DNA of 64,000 bases from Myxococcota bacterium. Lineage in GTDB: Bacteria; Myxococcota_A; UBA796; UBA9615; JAKLKC01. The stretch's first letter is position 1, and each line of letters starts with the position of its first letter. The position numbers and the translations under genes are program-made. This document shows, in pieces, positions 19,184-28,388 of this stretch. The DNA lies in contig JAKLKC010000026.1 in the NCBI GenBank assembly GCA_023150875.1, positions 18,798 through 82,797 of the forward strand. The letters are read 5' to 3'. The notes below the pieces were generated by a model. It was not told the origin of the DNA and ran no database searches. It saw only the letters and a list, made by a program, of their open reading frames with translations.

Positions 19184-20121
19184 GGACGCTGTATCTCCAA
19201 GCCCGGGCGGAGCTTGCGAAGGTGATGGTCGGCCAGGAGGACCTGGTGGAGCTCCTGGTGATCGCCCTCCTCTGCGAGGGCCACGTCCTGGTGGAGGGGG
19301 TGCCGGGCACCGCCAAGACCTGGGTGGCCCGGTCCCTGTCCCGGGTCCTGGGCTGCCGCTTCAACCGGGTGCAGTTCACCCCCGACCTGATGCCCAGCGA
19401 CGTGGTGGGTACGTCGGTGTTCCACTTGAGGGACGGGGAGTTCCGGTTCCGCGAGGGGCCGGTGTTCACGAACTTCCTGTTGGGCGACGAGATCAACCGC
19501 GCCCCCGCCAAGACCCAGTCCTCGCTGCTCCAGGCGATGGAGGAGCGGCAGGTCACGGTGGACGGGACCTCCTACGACCTGCCGGGGATCTTCCTGGTGA
19601 TCGCCACCCAGAACCCCATCGAGCAGGAGGGGACCTACCCCCTGCCCGAGGCCCAGCTCGACCGGTTCATGTTCAAGCTGCTCTCCGGCTACCCGGGCGA
19701 GGACGAGGAGGTCCGGATCCTCGCCACCCACCACGCCGGCTCGGGTACCCGGGAGCTGGACCGCTTCGGGCTCCGGACGGTGGCCGACGTGGCGGGGATC
19801 GCCGCCGCCCGCGAGGCGATCAAGGCGATCCACGTCGAGGAGCCGGTGCTCCGCTACGTCGCCCGCCTGGTGCGCGCCACCCGGGGGGACCCGCGGATGG
19901 TCCGGGGGGCGAGCCCCCGGGCCGGTCTCCAGCTCCTGCTGGCCTCCAAGGGCCACGCCGCCATCCACGGGCGGGACTTCGTGATCCCCGACGACGTCAA
20001 GCGGGTGCTGCTGCCCACCCTCCGGCACCGCGTCGAGCTCCAGCCCGGCGCCGAGCTGGAGGGGATCACCGCCGACGAGGCCCTCGTCACCGCCGCGTCG
20101 GGGGTCGAGGTCCCGCGGTGA
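19168..20121 (+). CDS. MoxR-family AAA+ ATPase
   Basis: 317 residues, ATG 19168, with GGAGGAGG about 10 bases upstream inside the previous gene. Walker A is GVPGTAKT, Walker B is LLGDEINRAPAKTQSSLLQAMEE, sensor I is IATQNPIEQEGTYPLPEAQLDRF, and a lid domain is at the C-terminus. MoxR ATPases act as chaperones that remodel VWA or DUF58 partner proteins; the DUF58 gene follows with a 4-base overlap. All ATPase residues are intact. Confidence 0.96.
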   Translation: MPDGVRTLYLQARAELAKVMVGQEDLVELLVIALLCEGHVLVEGVPGTAKTWVARSLSRVLGCRFNRVQFTPDLMPSDVVGTSVFHLRDGEFRFREGPVFTNFLLGDEINRAPAKTQSSLLQAMEERQVTVDGTSYDLPGIFLVIATQNPIEQEGTYPLPEAQLDRFMFKLLSGYPGEDEEVRILATHHAGSGTRELDRFGLRTVADVAGIAAAREAIKAIHVEEPVLRYVARLVRATRGDPRMVRGASPRAGLQLLLASKGHAAIHGRDFVIPDDVKRVLLPTLRHRVELQPGAELEGITADEALVTAASGVEVPR

Positions 20122-21551
20122 GCGTCGCCCCGGCCTGGGCTCCCCCGGTCGCCAAGCCTCCCCACGCCGGCCCAGACGAGCCGGAGCCGGAGCCGGACCG
20201 GGACGACGGGACCACCCCCGCGGCCGGACCGGCACGCCTGCTCCCCGGGCGCCGCATGCCCGCCGCCCTCGCCGCGGCCGTCGCCCCCGCCCTGCTGGCG
20301 GCGTTCCACCCGGGGCTCCTGTGGCTCTGGCTCTGCGCGGTCTTCGCCATCGTCGCCCTCGCCGCCACCGACGTCGGGCGCCTCCTCGCCCCGGGTGCCC
20401 TGCGGGCCCGCAGGCTCGTCCCCCCGCGCCTGGACCTGGGGGTGCCGACGACGGTGCGGGTCGAGCTCTCCCGCGCGCCGGGACCCGGCGGCGAGGTGAC
20501 AGTGGACATCCGGGACGACCCACCCGATGCCCTCCTCCCTGGCGCCACGGCGGACGGCCGGTGTCGGCTGCCCGCCGGGGGCGCGGCGTACCTGGACTAC
20601 ACGGTGCGGGCGACGGAACGCGGTCTCTACCGGTTCGGAGACGTCTGGCTCCGCTGGGAGGGACCCCTGGGACTGGTCGCCTCCATGGCCCGGATCCCGT
20701 CCGGCGGCGACGTGAAGGTCTACCCGGACCTGAGGGCGCTGCGGACCGCGGACGCGCTGCGGCTGCCCCTGCTCCTGCGGGAGATGGGTTTGAAGGAGCT
20801 CCGCAAGCGCGGGGGGAGCACGGAGTTCGACTCGCTGCGGGAGCACGGGCCCGACGACGGCCTCCAGGCCATCGACTGGAAGGCGACGGCCCGCCGCCAG
20901 AAGCCCATCGTCCGCACCTTCCGCGAGGAGCAGAACCACGACGTGGTGCTCGCCCTCGACTGCGGGCGCCTGATGGGGACCCGCCCGGACGGCGTGAGCA
21001 AGCTGGACCACGCCCTGAACGGCGCGCTGCTCCTGGCCCGGACCAGCCTCCTGAAGGGGGACCGCCCCGGCCTGATCGCCTTCCACCAGCGGGTCCTCGC
21101 CTTCGTCCGGCCCGACGGGGCTCCCTCCCAGCTCTCCCGCCTGGTGGAGGCGAGCTACGCCCTCCGCACCGACTACTCCGAGACCAGCTTCCGCCGGGCG
21201 CTCCTCCACCTGGAGGCGCGCCACCGCAAGCGCAGCTTCGTCGTGTTCCTGACGGACTTCGTCCACGGGCAGGCGGACGAGGAGATGATCGAGGCGGTGG
21301 GCCGGGCCGCGAAGCGCCACCTGGCCCTGTTCGTGGCCGTGCGGGACCCCCACCTGCGCCGGATCGCCTTCGCCCGCCCCCAGGACGGGGCCGATCCCTT
21401 CCGGCAGGCGGTGGCCCTGGAGCTGCTGGAGGACCGCCGCCGCGTGCTGGGGCTCATGGCCCGCCGGGGGATCCACACCCTGGACGTCGACCCCGGCGCC
21501 ATCGCCGCGCCGGTCTTGAACGCCTACCTGTCGCTGAGGGGGATGGTGTGA
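20118..21551 (+). CDS. DUF58 domain protein (VWA-like partner of MoxR)
   Basis: 477 residues, GTG 20118. Two membrane helices lie near the N-terminus (about 50-85). A beta-rich segment follows, then the DUF58 signature GGSTEFDSLREHGPDDGLQA with DWKATARRQKPIVRTFREEQ and a VWA-like strand VVLALDCGRLMG. The MIDAS-like site is incomplete (DCGRLM rather than DxSxS). DUF58 proteins work with MoxR in envelope or stress assembly. It is the last gene of the five-gene unit and converges on the SPFH gene. Confidence 0.9.
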   Translation: MSVAPAWAPPVAKPPHAGPDEPEPEPDRDDGTTPAAGPARLLPGRRMPAALAAAVAPALLAAFHPGLLWLWLCAVFAIVALAATDVGRLLAPGALRARRLVPPRLDLGVPTTVRVELSRAPGPGGEVTVDIRDDPPDALLPGATADGRCRLPAGGAAYLDYTVRATERGLYRFGDVWLRWEGPLGLVASMARIPSGGDVKVYPDLRALRTADALRLPLLLREMGLKELRKRGGSTEFDSLREHGPDDGLQAIDWKATARRQKPIVRTFREEQNHDVVLALDCGRLMGTRPDGVSKLDHALNGALLLARTSLLKGDRPGLIAFHQRVLAFVRPDGAPSQLSRLVEASYALRTDYSETSFRRALLHLEARHRKRSFVVFLTDFVHGQADEEMIEAVGRAAKRHLALFVAVRDPHLRRIAFARPQDGADPFRQAVALELLEDRRRVLGLMARRGIHTLDVDPGAIAAPVLNAYLSLRGMV

Positions 21552-21581
21552 CGGGGAGCCGCCCGCGGCCCGCCGCCGGCG

Positions 21582-22613
21582 CTACAGGGAGCCCAGGATC
21601 TTCGCCTTGATGCCCTCGAACTCCTCGGCGGTGATCAGGCCCATGTCCAGCATCTCCTTGGCCTGCTTCAGGCGGACGGCGGGGGAGGCCGCGGCGGCGT
21701 CGCTCCCCTGGGCCGCCGCGGGAGCGGCCGGGGCGGCGGGGGGGGCCTCGGAGCGGCCGGCACCCAGGGACCGGGCCATCTGGTCCGCCATGGCGAAGCC
21801 GGCGCCCATGCCCATGCCCGCCCCCATGGCCCCGCCGGGGGCCTGGGCCGCGGCCTCGATGGCCTGGGCGGTCTGGAACCGAGTGAACCGGTCCAGGTCG
21901 CCGACGACCCCCATGGAGGTCCGCTTGTCGAGCATCTGCTCCACCTCGGGGGGCAGGGAGATGTTCTCGACGACGAAGTCCAGGGCCTGGAGGCCGTGCT
22001 CGCCGAAGTGCTGGGCGATGCCCGCCTTCACCGCGTCCGAGAGCTCCCGGTAGTTGGCGGCGAGGTCCAGGGCGGCGATCTTCGACTCGGCCAGGGCGTC
22101 GGTGAAGGCGCTGACCGCGAAGCGGCGCAGCATGCCCTCGATCTCGGGCACCTCGAAGAGGCCCTCGGTGCCGCTGACCTCCGCCAGGAACTTCGAGGGG
22201 TCCTGCACCCGGAACGAGAAGGCACCGAAGGCCCGGAGCCTCACCACCCCGAACTCCGGGTCCCGCATCATGATGGGGTTCTGGGTGCCCCACTTGCGGT
22301 CGGTGAAGCGCCGCGTGCTGACGAAGTAGACCTCGGCCTTGAAGGGGCTGGTGAAGCCGTAGGGCCAGCTCCTGAGCTTGGTCAGGACCGGGAGGTTGCG
22401 GGTCTCCAGGGTGTAGGTGCCGGGGCCGAACTGGTCGGCGAGGCGCCCCTCGTTGACGAAGACCGCCGCCTGCCCCTCCCGGACGACGAGCTGCGCCCCC
22501 ATCTTGATCTCCTGCCCCCGCACGGGGAAGCGGTAGACCAGGGTGCCGGAGCCGTCGTCCAGCCACTCGATGACTTCTATGAACTGGGAGCGGATCGCGT
22601 CGAAAAGGCCCAT
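21582..22613 (-). CDS. SPFH domain protein with C-terminal SHOCT domain (YdjI-like)
   Basis: 343 residues, ATG 22613, with GGAGGA upstream. It starts MGLFDAIRSQFIEVIEW and has an SPFH/prohibitin core (QAAVFVNEGRLADQFGPGTYTL, PIMMRDPEFGVVRLRAFG, DKRTSMGVVGDLDRF), matching the YdjI/virion-core-like SPFH subfamily. An Ala/Gly/Met-rich hinge (GAMGAGMGMGAGFAMA) leads to a SHOCT domain (LKQAKEMLDMGLITAEEFEG). SPFH proteins oligomerise at membranes or scaffolds; SHOCT often marks oligomerising tails. No membrane helix is seen, so it is probably recruited. Confidence 0.9.
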   Translation of the reverse strand: MGLFDAIRSQFIEVIEWLDDGSGTLVYRFPVRGQEIKMGAQLVVREGQAAVFVNEGRLADQFGPGTYTLETRNLPVLTKLRSWPYGFTSPFKAEVYFVSTRRFTDRKWGTQNPIMMRDPEFGVVRLRAFGAFSFRVQDPSKFLAEVSGTEGLFEVPEIEGMLRRFAVSAFTDALAESKIAALDLAANYRELSDAVKAGIAQHFGEHGLQALDFVVENISLPPEVEQMLDKRTSMGVVGDLDRFTRFQTAQAIEAAAQAPGGAMGAGMGMGAGFAMADQMARSLGAGRSEAPPAAPAAPAAAQGSDAAAASPAVRLKQAKEMLDMGLITAEEFEGIKAKILGSL

Positions 22614-22759
22614 CTCGTGGCGTTCCTCCGGCCGGCGGCCCGGGGCGGGGGCCGGCCCCCGGCAAAGATAGCATCGGCTCGCCCCCGCGCCCACGGTCTG
22701 GGGGGCGACGCCGCGGTGAACGACGTAGAATCCCGCCGCCCCCGGAGCGACGCCCCGAG

Positions 22760-24058
22760 ATGACCCAGGACCTCCCGCCACCCCGTCCCGGACAGCCCCG
22801 GGCGGTGCTCATCGGCGCCGGGATCACCTCCGCCCTCACCGGCTGCCTCCTCGCTGGGGACGGCTTCCAGGTGGTGGTGGTGGAGGCCCGCGAGAAGGGC
22901 GCCGGCTCCTCGTCCCGGTCGGCGGCGGCGATCCGCCAGCAGTTCGGCACCCCCGGCACGGTTCGAGGCATGATCCACTCGGTACGGTTCTACGAGCGTT
23001 TCCGGGAGCACATGCGCTGCGCCCCGGGATCCCCCGCGGTGCTGGTCCAGAACGGCTACCTGTTCCTCTATGACCGGCCCGAGCTGCACGAGGACCCGGC
23101 CGCCCACGCCGCGCGGTGGGACCGGGCGCGGGAGAGGGTCCAGATGCAGCGGGCTTCGGGCCTCGATGCCGTGGCGGCGCTGGCTCCGGCCGAGGTCGGC
23201 GCCCGCTTCCCGTGGATCGACGCCCCGCGCCTCGCCGGGGCGACCTGGTGCCCCACCGACGGCTTCCTGCGCCCGGACCTGGTCTACGGGGAGGGCTTCC
23301 GCCGCCTGGAGGAGCTGGGGGGGCGGATCGTCCAGTGGGCGCCGGTCACCGGGGCGGTCCACCGGGGCGGCCGCCTGGCCGCGGTGGAGACGGCGCGGGG
23401 GACCATCGCGGGGGACCTGTTCGTGAACGCCACCAATGCCTGGGCCCCCAGGGTGTCGCGCCTCCTGGGGGGAGCGGACCTCCCGGTCTCCCCGGTCAAG
23501 CGCTACCTCTACTTCCTCCAGCGGGCCGGCTCCCTCACCGGGGAGCAGCTCGCGTCCTTCCCCATGACCATCACCGCCCGGGGTGCCTACTGCCGCCCCG
23601 AAAACGCCGATCAGCTCATGGCGGGCTGGGCCCACCGGGCCGCGGCCGAGCCGGGGTTCCGCCACGAGGACCAGGACGAGGTGGAGGCGGAGTACTCCCA
23701 CCGCGCCGGCCTCGACAACCACGCCGTCCGCACCTGGATGGAGCTGGCGGAGTCCATGCCGGCGCTGGGGGAGTTCGCGGGAGTCTCGGCCACCGCGGCG
23801 GGCTACTACGCCGACACGCCGGACCACAACCCTCTGCTCGGCTACGACCCGAGGGTGCCCAACCTCATCCACGCCTGCGGCTTCTCCGGCCACGGCGCCA
23901 TGCAGGGCCCCTTCACCGCCGAGGTGGTGCGCCAGCTCGCCGCAGCGGGCCCGGCCCTCCCTGCGGTGCGCCTCGGCCCCGAAGGGGACGTGGCCGTCGA
24001 CCTGGCGCCCTTCCGCCTGGACCGCTCCTTCGGCGCTCCCGAGGAGATGGTGATCTGA
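22760..24058 (+). CDS. FAD-dependent oxidoreductase (DAO / sarcosine oxidase-like)
   Basis: 432 residues, ATG 22760. The N-terminal FAD-binding segment AVLIGAGITSALTGCLLA has Ser in place of the last Gly of GxGxxG. A SSRSAAAIRQQFGTPGTVRG segment and the C-terminal YADTPDHNPLLGYDPRVPN, then ACGFSGHGAMQGP, are typical of D-amino-acid/sarcosine oxidase family enzymes. They oxidise secondary or methylated amines to imines with electrons to O2 or a quinone. The substrate cannot be inferred. It is divergent from the SPFH gene, and its stop codon overlaps one arm of the 24057-24134 inverted repeat. Confidence 0.88.
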   Translation: MTQDLPPPRPGQPRAVLIGAGITSALTGCLLAGDGFQVVVVEAREKGAGSSSRSAAAIRQQFGTPGTVRGMIHSVRFYERFREHMRCAPGSPAVLVQNGYLFLYDRPELHEDPAAHAARWDRARERVQMQRASGLDAVAALAPAEVGARFPWIDAPRLAGATWCPTDGFLRPDLVYGEGFRRLEELGGRIVQWAPVTGAVHRGGRLAAVETARGTIAGDLFVNATNAWAPRVSRLLGGADLPVSPVKRYLYFLQRAGSLTGEQLASFPMTITARGAYCRPENADQLMAGWAHRAAAEPGFRHEDQDEVEAEYSHRAGLDNHAVRTWMELAESMPALGEFAGVSATAAGYYADTPDHNPLLGYDPRVPNLIHACGFSGHGAMQGPFTAEVVRQLAAAGPALPAVRLGPEGDVAVDLAPFRLDRSFGAPEEMVI

Positions 24059-24134
24059 CTCGTGTTTCGCCTTCCTGGCCTGCTGCGGTCCGTCCTGGCC
24101 GGCCGCGGCGGCCCGAAAGTGCGAAACACGAGTC
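24057..24134. repeat. 14-base perfect inverted repeat around a 50-base spacer
   Basis: GACTCGTGTTTCGC (24057-24070) and GCGAAACACGAGTC (24121-24134) are exact reverse complements. It lies between two convergent genes and begins in the stop codon of the first. It could be a bidirectional terminator arm pair or the ends of a tiny non-autonomous element. Neither arm has a T run. Confidence 0.7.
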
Positions 24135-24165
24135 TGACGCGGCGGCGGCCCGGCCCCTCGGTCCT

Positions 24166-25176
24166 TCACGGACACGGTTCGAGCAGGGTCAGGAAGGGGG
24201 GCGCGGGGTTGGTGCACGTGGAGCACCGGAGGGCGAGGACCCAGGTGGAGTCGCCGTCCACCCCGGGGAAGGGGCCGGAGTCCCCCTCCAGCGCCCCCAG
24301 CGAGGCCCGGCTCGCCCCCGACACCCCCATCGTCCAGGACGCATCGGCGATCAGGTCCAGGTCCAGGAAGACGGCCTCCAGCCCCCCGGGCGCCAGCCCC
24401 TCGTAGCGGCCCACCGTGAGCTGGTCCACGTCGGAGGCGACGAGGGGATCGCCCCGCGCGTCGGTGGCGACCCCCGACCAGTCCACGGTCACCTGGGCGG
24501 AGCCCGCCGGGAGCACCACCGGCGCCAGGGACTCCAGGTCCACCTCGTAGTCCAGCACCGTGCTCTCGTCCGTCACCACCAGCCGCGTGTCCGGCGCCCC
24601 GGGGACCGGCCGGAAGAAGGCGGCCATCCGCGTCCCCACACCGGGGACCATGCCGGTGGTCAGGACCAGCAACCACACGCCGTAGCCCTCGTGGAAGTAC
24701 TGCTCGACGTCGATGTCGGTCCCCAGCATCGTCATGTCGCCGAGGGCGGCCTCGGTCGCTCCGGCGGGCTCCCAGGACACGTAGAGGGCCACCGCGGACT
24801 GCTCCAGGCTGTCGGTGGACAGGCCGTGCTCCACCTCCTCCTCGGTGACGTCCCGGAGCACCACCACCGCCGCGTTGTCCACCTCCGACGCGGGATCGAG
24901 GGGGTGCCCCTGGAGGTCCCGGGTGAGCCCCGACCAGTCGAAGACGGGCTCGACCCCGTCGGCCAGGTCGGTGGAGGCGATGTCCAGGGCACCGTCGAAG
25001 GCGTACCCGTTCCCGTCCGCGAAGACCACCTCCGCTCCCTCGTCGGGGCAGGCGCCGTCGTCCGCGGCGGGATCCGCTTCGCCGCACCCCTCGTCCCCCT
25101 CCCCTCCCTCGCAGGGCTGGGCGCACGCGGCCCCCAGCGCCAGGAGGAGGGGGAGGACCAGGTCACTCCGTGCCAT
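24166..25176 (-). CDS. large predicted lipoprotein, unknown function
   Basis: 336 residues, ATG 25176. The signal DLVLPLLLALGAAC ends in a lipobox. The mature N-terminus is Cys- and acid-rich (CEGGEGDEGCGEADPAADDG). The rest is a beta-rich repeat: two halves share an Asp-Trp-Ser-Gly motif (FDWSGLTRDLQGHPLDPASE versus VDWSGVATDARGDPLVASD), indicating an internal duplication of roughly 120-150 residues. It ends CSTCTNPAP, a possible disulfide. It overlaps the upstream arylsulfotransferase-like gene by 14 bases, so the two are probably co-exported partners. Confidence 0.75.
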   Translation of the reverse strand: MARSDLVLPLLLALGAACAQPCEGGEGDEGCGEADPAADDGACPDEGAEVVFADGNGYAFDGALDIASTDLADGVEPVFDWSGLTRDLQGHPLDPASEVDNAAVVVLRDVTEEEVEHGLSTDSLEQSAVALYVSWEPAGATEAALGDMTMLGTDIDVEQYFHEGYGVWLLVLTTGMVPGVGTRMAAFFRPVPGAPDTRLVVTDESTVLDYEVDLESLAPVVLPAGSAQVTVDWSGVATDARGDPLVASDVDQLTVGRYEGLAPGGLEAVFLDLDLIADASWTMGVSGASRASLGALEGDSGPFPGVDGDSTWVLALRCSTCTNPAPPFLTLLEPCP

Positions 25177-26599
25177 GGAGCCTCTCCATCCAGGTCACGT
25201 ACCCGAAGGCGCCCCCCAGCTCCATGTTCAGGCGCCAGATCAGCTCCCGCTCGGGGCTCAGCTCGTCGATCTGCCCCTGGACCGAGAAGACCGCCAGCGT
25301 GTTGCCGTTCGGCAGCCGGTGGACGTCCCCCAGACTGAAGCAGTAGAGGGGCGGCGAGGGCTCGTAGGTCCACACCAGGTCCACCCTCCCCTCCCCCTCG
25401 TCGACCTCGAACTCCAGCACCTTCGAGGAGTTCACCTCCGGCGTCCCGTTGTTGAACACCAGGATCCCGCCGTCGATCGGCTCCTGCTGGTGGGGGCGGG
25501 ACAGGAAGGCCCGCTCGCCGTCCGGGTCCAGGAAGTCCCCGTGCTCTCCCCCCATGATCCACCCGGCCTCCCCCGAGGCGCGGTCCACCTGGAAGATCGC
25601 CTCGAAGCCCAGGGAGGTGATGGTGTAGGTCCCGTCCTCCTCATGGTGACGGAGCGAGTTGGCGTGGGACCATCCCTCGTGGGGCGGCAGGATGCTCTCC
25701 CACGAAGCGTCGGCGACGTCCCACAGGCTGAAGACCTCGGTGGTGGTCCCGTCGGGGGCGCGCTCCACCAGCCGGTCCGCCACCAGCGTCTGCCCGCCGT
25801 CGGACCGGGGATCGTACTCCAGGTAGGCGATGGTCCCGTCCGGAAGCTCCAGGAAGTCGTGATGGCCGTCGGGGATGGGGATCGCCTCCACCTGGGTGCC
25901 GTCCATGCTCACCCGCACCAGCTCTTGGGTCGGATCCTCGCCGGGATGGGCGTTCGCCCCCCAATAGAGAACCGAGGATCCGTCGTGGGCGAGGTGGGCG
26001 CGGCTGACGTGGAACTCCGGGGCCTCGGACTGATGCCACCAGACGTAGTCACCGTCGGCGTCCACGATGACCGCGGCGGAGGGGGAGCTCAGGATGGAGG
26101 TCACCAGGAAGCCGGCGTGGGTCCCGGTCTCGTCCTCCACGGTGACCGCCGCCTCGGGGAACCCCGCGGGGAGGCCCCCGGTCTCCACCTCGTGGTCTTC
26201 GCTGGCGTGGGTCGCCGCGCCGTCGTCCACCACAACCCGGAAGCGATAGGCCGCCGACGGCTTCATACCCACCAGCACCGCGCGGTACGGAGATCCCGCG
26301 GCGACGTCCACGGGCACCCGCGTCCCGTACTCGGTGGTGGGCCCGAACTCCACCCACGCCGCCGCCACCGGCGCGTGCTCGGTGGAGAAGGTGACGGTGG
26401 CCACCGTGGGGACCACCTCGCTCACCGCCACGTCGATCTCGAAGTCGTCCCCCGGGGCGGCGTCGTCGTCGGCCGAGGCGTCGTCGTCGAGGTCCAGGGT
26501 CCCGCTGGCGCCGGTGCATCCCGTCGAGGCGACGGCGAGGAACGCGGCCACGCCCGCCGCCAGGACGCTGGGGTGGGTGGTGAGCAAGCTTCGGTCCAT
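25163..26599 (-). CDS. arylsulfotransferase (ASST)-like lipoprotein
   Basis: 478 residues, ATG 26599. The signal and lipobox are VAAFLAVASTGC, followed by an Asp-rich linker (LDLDDDASADDDAAPGDD) and a fibronectin-like segment (about 50-150). A beta-propeller region has the ASST-family repeats VDADGDYVWWHQ, HHDFLELPDGTIAYLEYD, GWSHANSLRHHEEDGTY and DVHRLPNGNTLAVFS. Bacterial ASST enzymes transfer sulfate between phenols using a propeller His; conserved His residues are present in HHDF, WSHAN and DVHR. Activity is unproven. It is a surface- or periplasm-anchored protein. Confidence 0.85.
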   Translation of the reverse strand: MDRSLLTTHPSVLAAGVAAFLAVASTGCTGASGTLDLDDDASADDDAAPGDDFEIDVAVSEVVPTVATVTFSTEHAPVAAAWVEFGPTTEYGTRVPVDVAAGSPYRAVLVGMKPSAAYRFRVVVDDGAATHASEDHEVETGGLPAGFPEAAVTVEDETGTHAGFLVTSILSSPSAAVIVDADGDYVWWHQSEAPEFHVSRAHLAHDGSSVLYWGANAHPGEDPTQELVRVSMDGTQVEAIPIPDGHHDFLELPDGTIAYLEYDPRSDGGQTLVADRLVERAPDGTTTEVFSLWDVADASWESILPPHEGWSHANSLRHHEEDGTYTITSLGFEAIFQVDRASGEAGWIMGGEHGDFLDPDGERAFLSRPHQQEPIDGGILVFNNGTPEVNSSKVLEFEVDEGEGRVDLVWTYEPSPPLYCFSLGDVHRLPNGNTLAVFSVQGQIDELSPERELIWRLNMELGGAFGYVTWMERLHGTE

Positions 26600-26887
26600 C
26601 CCGTGCCTCCCGAGGGGGCCGCCGGCCCCACCCCGTGCAGACGGAGCAGGCCGCAGGACGTGGACTGGAATCGGCGCGGTGGAAGGAAGCGACGATGGGC
26701 GAGGGACCGCGGCAGGGCGCGGGGAAGGGCGGCGACGGGGAGGGCGGACATGCGAGGGCCCACCCCAGGGCCAGCCGGTGCGGCGAGCCGCGCGGGGTGC
26801 TCGACGCCGCCCCGGTGCTCTTCTACCCGGATCCCCGCCCCCCGGGCCCGGCGCGGCGGACCCGGAGGGCGGGGAGATCGGCCCGGC

Positions 26888-28087
26888 TCAGCTCACCCAG
26901 CCGAACTGCCAGAAGTAGGTCTTGAACGTCGAGGCGGGGATGGCGAACACGCCGCCCTCGTTGAGGGGGACGGAGCGCCAGAAGGACTGGTCGTAGGCGT
27001 TCCAGCTCCCCGCGAGGCCGTTCACCACGGCGCCGTTGTGGCCCCACGGGTTGCGGAGCACGATCTGCTTCTCGCCGCCCACGTAGGCCCAGCCGAGGAC
27101 CGTGTAGGCGTGGTAGCCCACCAGCCCCGAGCCCGCGTAGGTCACGGGGGGGTCCTTCCGGCAGTACGTCCACGCCACCATGGGGTTGAAGGTGCGGTAG
27201 CTCAGGGAGTTCGACCGCACCATGCTCCAGATGTCGTCGGCGCTGTGGTCGGACGTGGTGCGGGTGGTGCCCGCGAGACCCGTCAGCTCCTCGCAGGAAC
27301 GGACCGGCCAGCCGCCGGCGATGGGCGCGAAGTCCGGCCGGTCGCTGGAGCCGTTCGTCTTCCACTTCGCGAACGCCTTCTCGTAGACCGCCGGCCAGAT
27401 CTCGCCGGCCTCCGAGGAGCGCGCGTAGTACCAGCCCCGGGTGCCGGCCACCAGCGGCACGTTCTCGGTGACCTCGACCGAGACCACGGCTCCTCCGGAG
27501 TGGAAGTCGACGCGGTCGAAGAAGTCGGCGTTGGCGTGGGCGGTGGCGCGGGTCCGCTGGGCGATCACGTAGGGCCGGGCCCACGCGACCGCGCTCAGCG
27601 CGGCGATGAAGTAGCAGTCGCCGAGGGCGCCCTGGACCGGGTCGTGGAGCTCGGCGGCCTCGTCGAAGAAGTCGCCGGGATCCCCCCACTCCGCCCCCGG
27701 GGGCGTGTACTCCCCTCCGTCCTTGCCGTGGGCGCCCAGCAGGGCCCCCTGCACCCGGGTGAGGGCCGACACCGACAGGTGACCGAACATCGAGGCGGCG
27801 GGACCGGCGATGTCGGCCGCCGTCGCCTTCGGCGGCAGCTCCTGCGCCCTGACCTGGAACCGGTCGAACTCGGCCCGGAGTTCGGGGAGGGCCTCCGCCA
27901 TCCCCGCCTCCCCGCTGAACAGCAGGTTCCCGGTGCCCGGGGTGAGCAGGCGCTCCATGGACACGCCGAGCACCTTCTGGACGAACGCGTCCCGGTCCTT
28001 GACGGCGCTCCACCTCACCTGGCGTCCCAGGGCCAGCTCCACCACCGCGTACGGATTCACGACGCCCACACGATCTTCCTGGCTCAC
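26888..28087 (-). CDS. calpain-family cysteine protease (C2)
   Basis: 399 residues, ATG 28087. The papain-like calpain core carries the full triad: Cys158 in QGALGDCYFIAALSAVA, His326 in GYHAYTVLGW and Asn346 in VLRNPWG. The first ~125 residues form a separate helical region without recognised homology (ELALGRQVRWSAVKDRDAF). There is no signal peptide and no C2 or EF-hand domain, so it may act inside the cell or be exported without Sec. Eukaryotic calpains need calcium; that is not assured here. It is flanked by sequence without genes on both sides, and no inhibitor gene is recognised. Confidence 0.9.
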   Translation of the reverse strand: MSQEDRVGVVNPYAVVELALGRQVRWSAVKDRDAFVQKVLGVSMERLLTPGTGNLLFSGEAGMAEALPELRAEFDRFQVRAQELPPKATAADIAGPAASMFGHLSVSALTRVQGALLGAHGKDGGEYTPPGAEWGDPGDFFDEAAELHDPVQGALGDCYFIAALSAVAWARPYVIAQRTRATAHANADFFDRVDFHSGGAVVSVEVTENVPLVAGTRGWYYARSSEAGEIWPAVYEKAFAKWKTNGSSDRPDFAPIAGGWPVRSCEELTGLAGTTRTTSDHSADDIWSMVRSNSLSYRTFNPMVAWTYCRKDPPVTYAGSGLVGYHAYTVLGWAYVGGEKQIVLRNPWGHNGAVVNGLAGSWNAYDQSFWRSVPLNEGGVFAIPASTFKTYFWQFGWVS

Positions 28088-28388
28088 GTTCCCTCCCTAT
28101 CGAGGCGCGGGGGGCGCCCCGGGCATGGCACGAACGTGTCCGGGCGGGTCGAGACGTCAAGGAGGAGATCCGAAAATTCCCGAGAACGTCCCGGAGGAGA
28201 TCCCCCTCCACCCCGGGAGGGAGGCTCCGGGGAGGAGCGGACGCACCGGCGACCTGCAAGGAAATCGCGCGCCGATGTAGCGCTTTCCCGCGGGATGCGG
28301 GTCAATGGGGGAGACGGCCGGGCGAGGAACCGGGAAGGTCCCCGCGCGGAGGGGCGGCGGCGTCCACCGCCCGAGAAGGAGGTGTCCG
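28088..28388. other. intergenic region between divergent genes
   Basis: It contains the upstream regions of the calpain-like and lipoprotein genes. GGAGGAGATCC occurs twice about 31 bases apart (near 28162 and 28193). No gene or clear promoter pair could be assigned. Confidence 0.4.

Noticed and set aside
22614..22759. tRNA or structured RNA between the SPFH and FAD oxidoreductase genes
   Set aside because: No cloverleaf or TTCGA-type T-loop; only GC-rich spacer. No tRNA, rRNA or CRISPR array was found elsewhere either.
26635..26925. Plus-strand 96-codon frame between the arylsulfotransferase-like and calpain-like genes
   Set aside because: Low-complexity Arg/Gly/Pro composition and it overlaps the 3' end of the calpain gene; no gene seen in 26600-26887.
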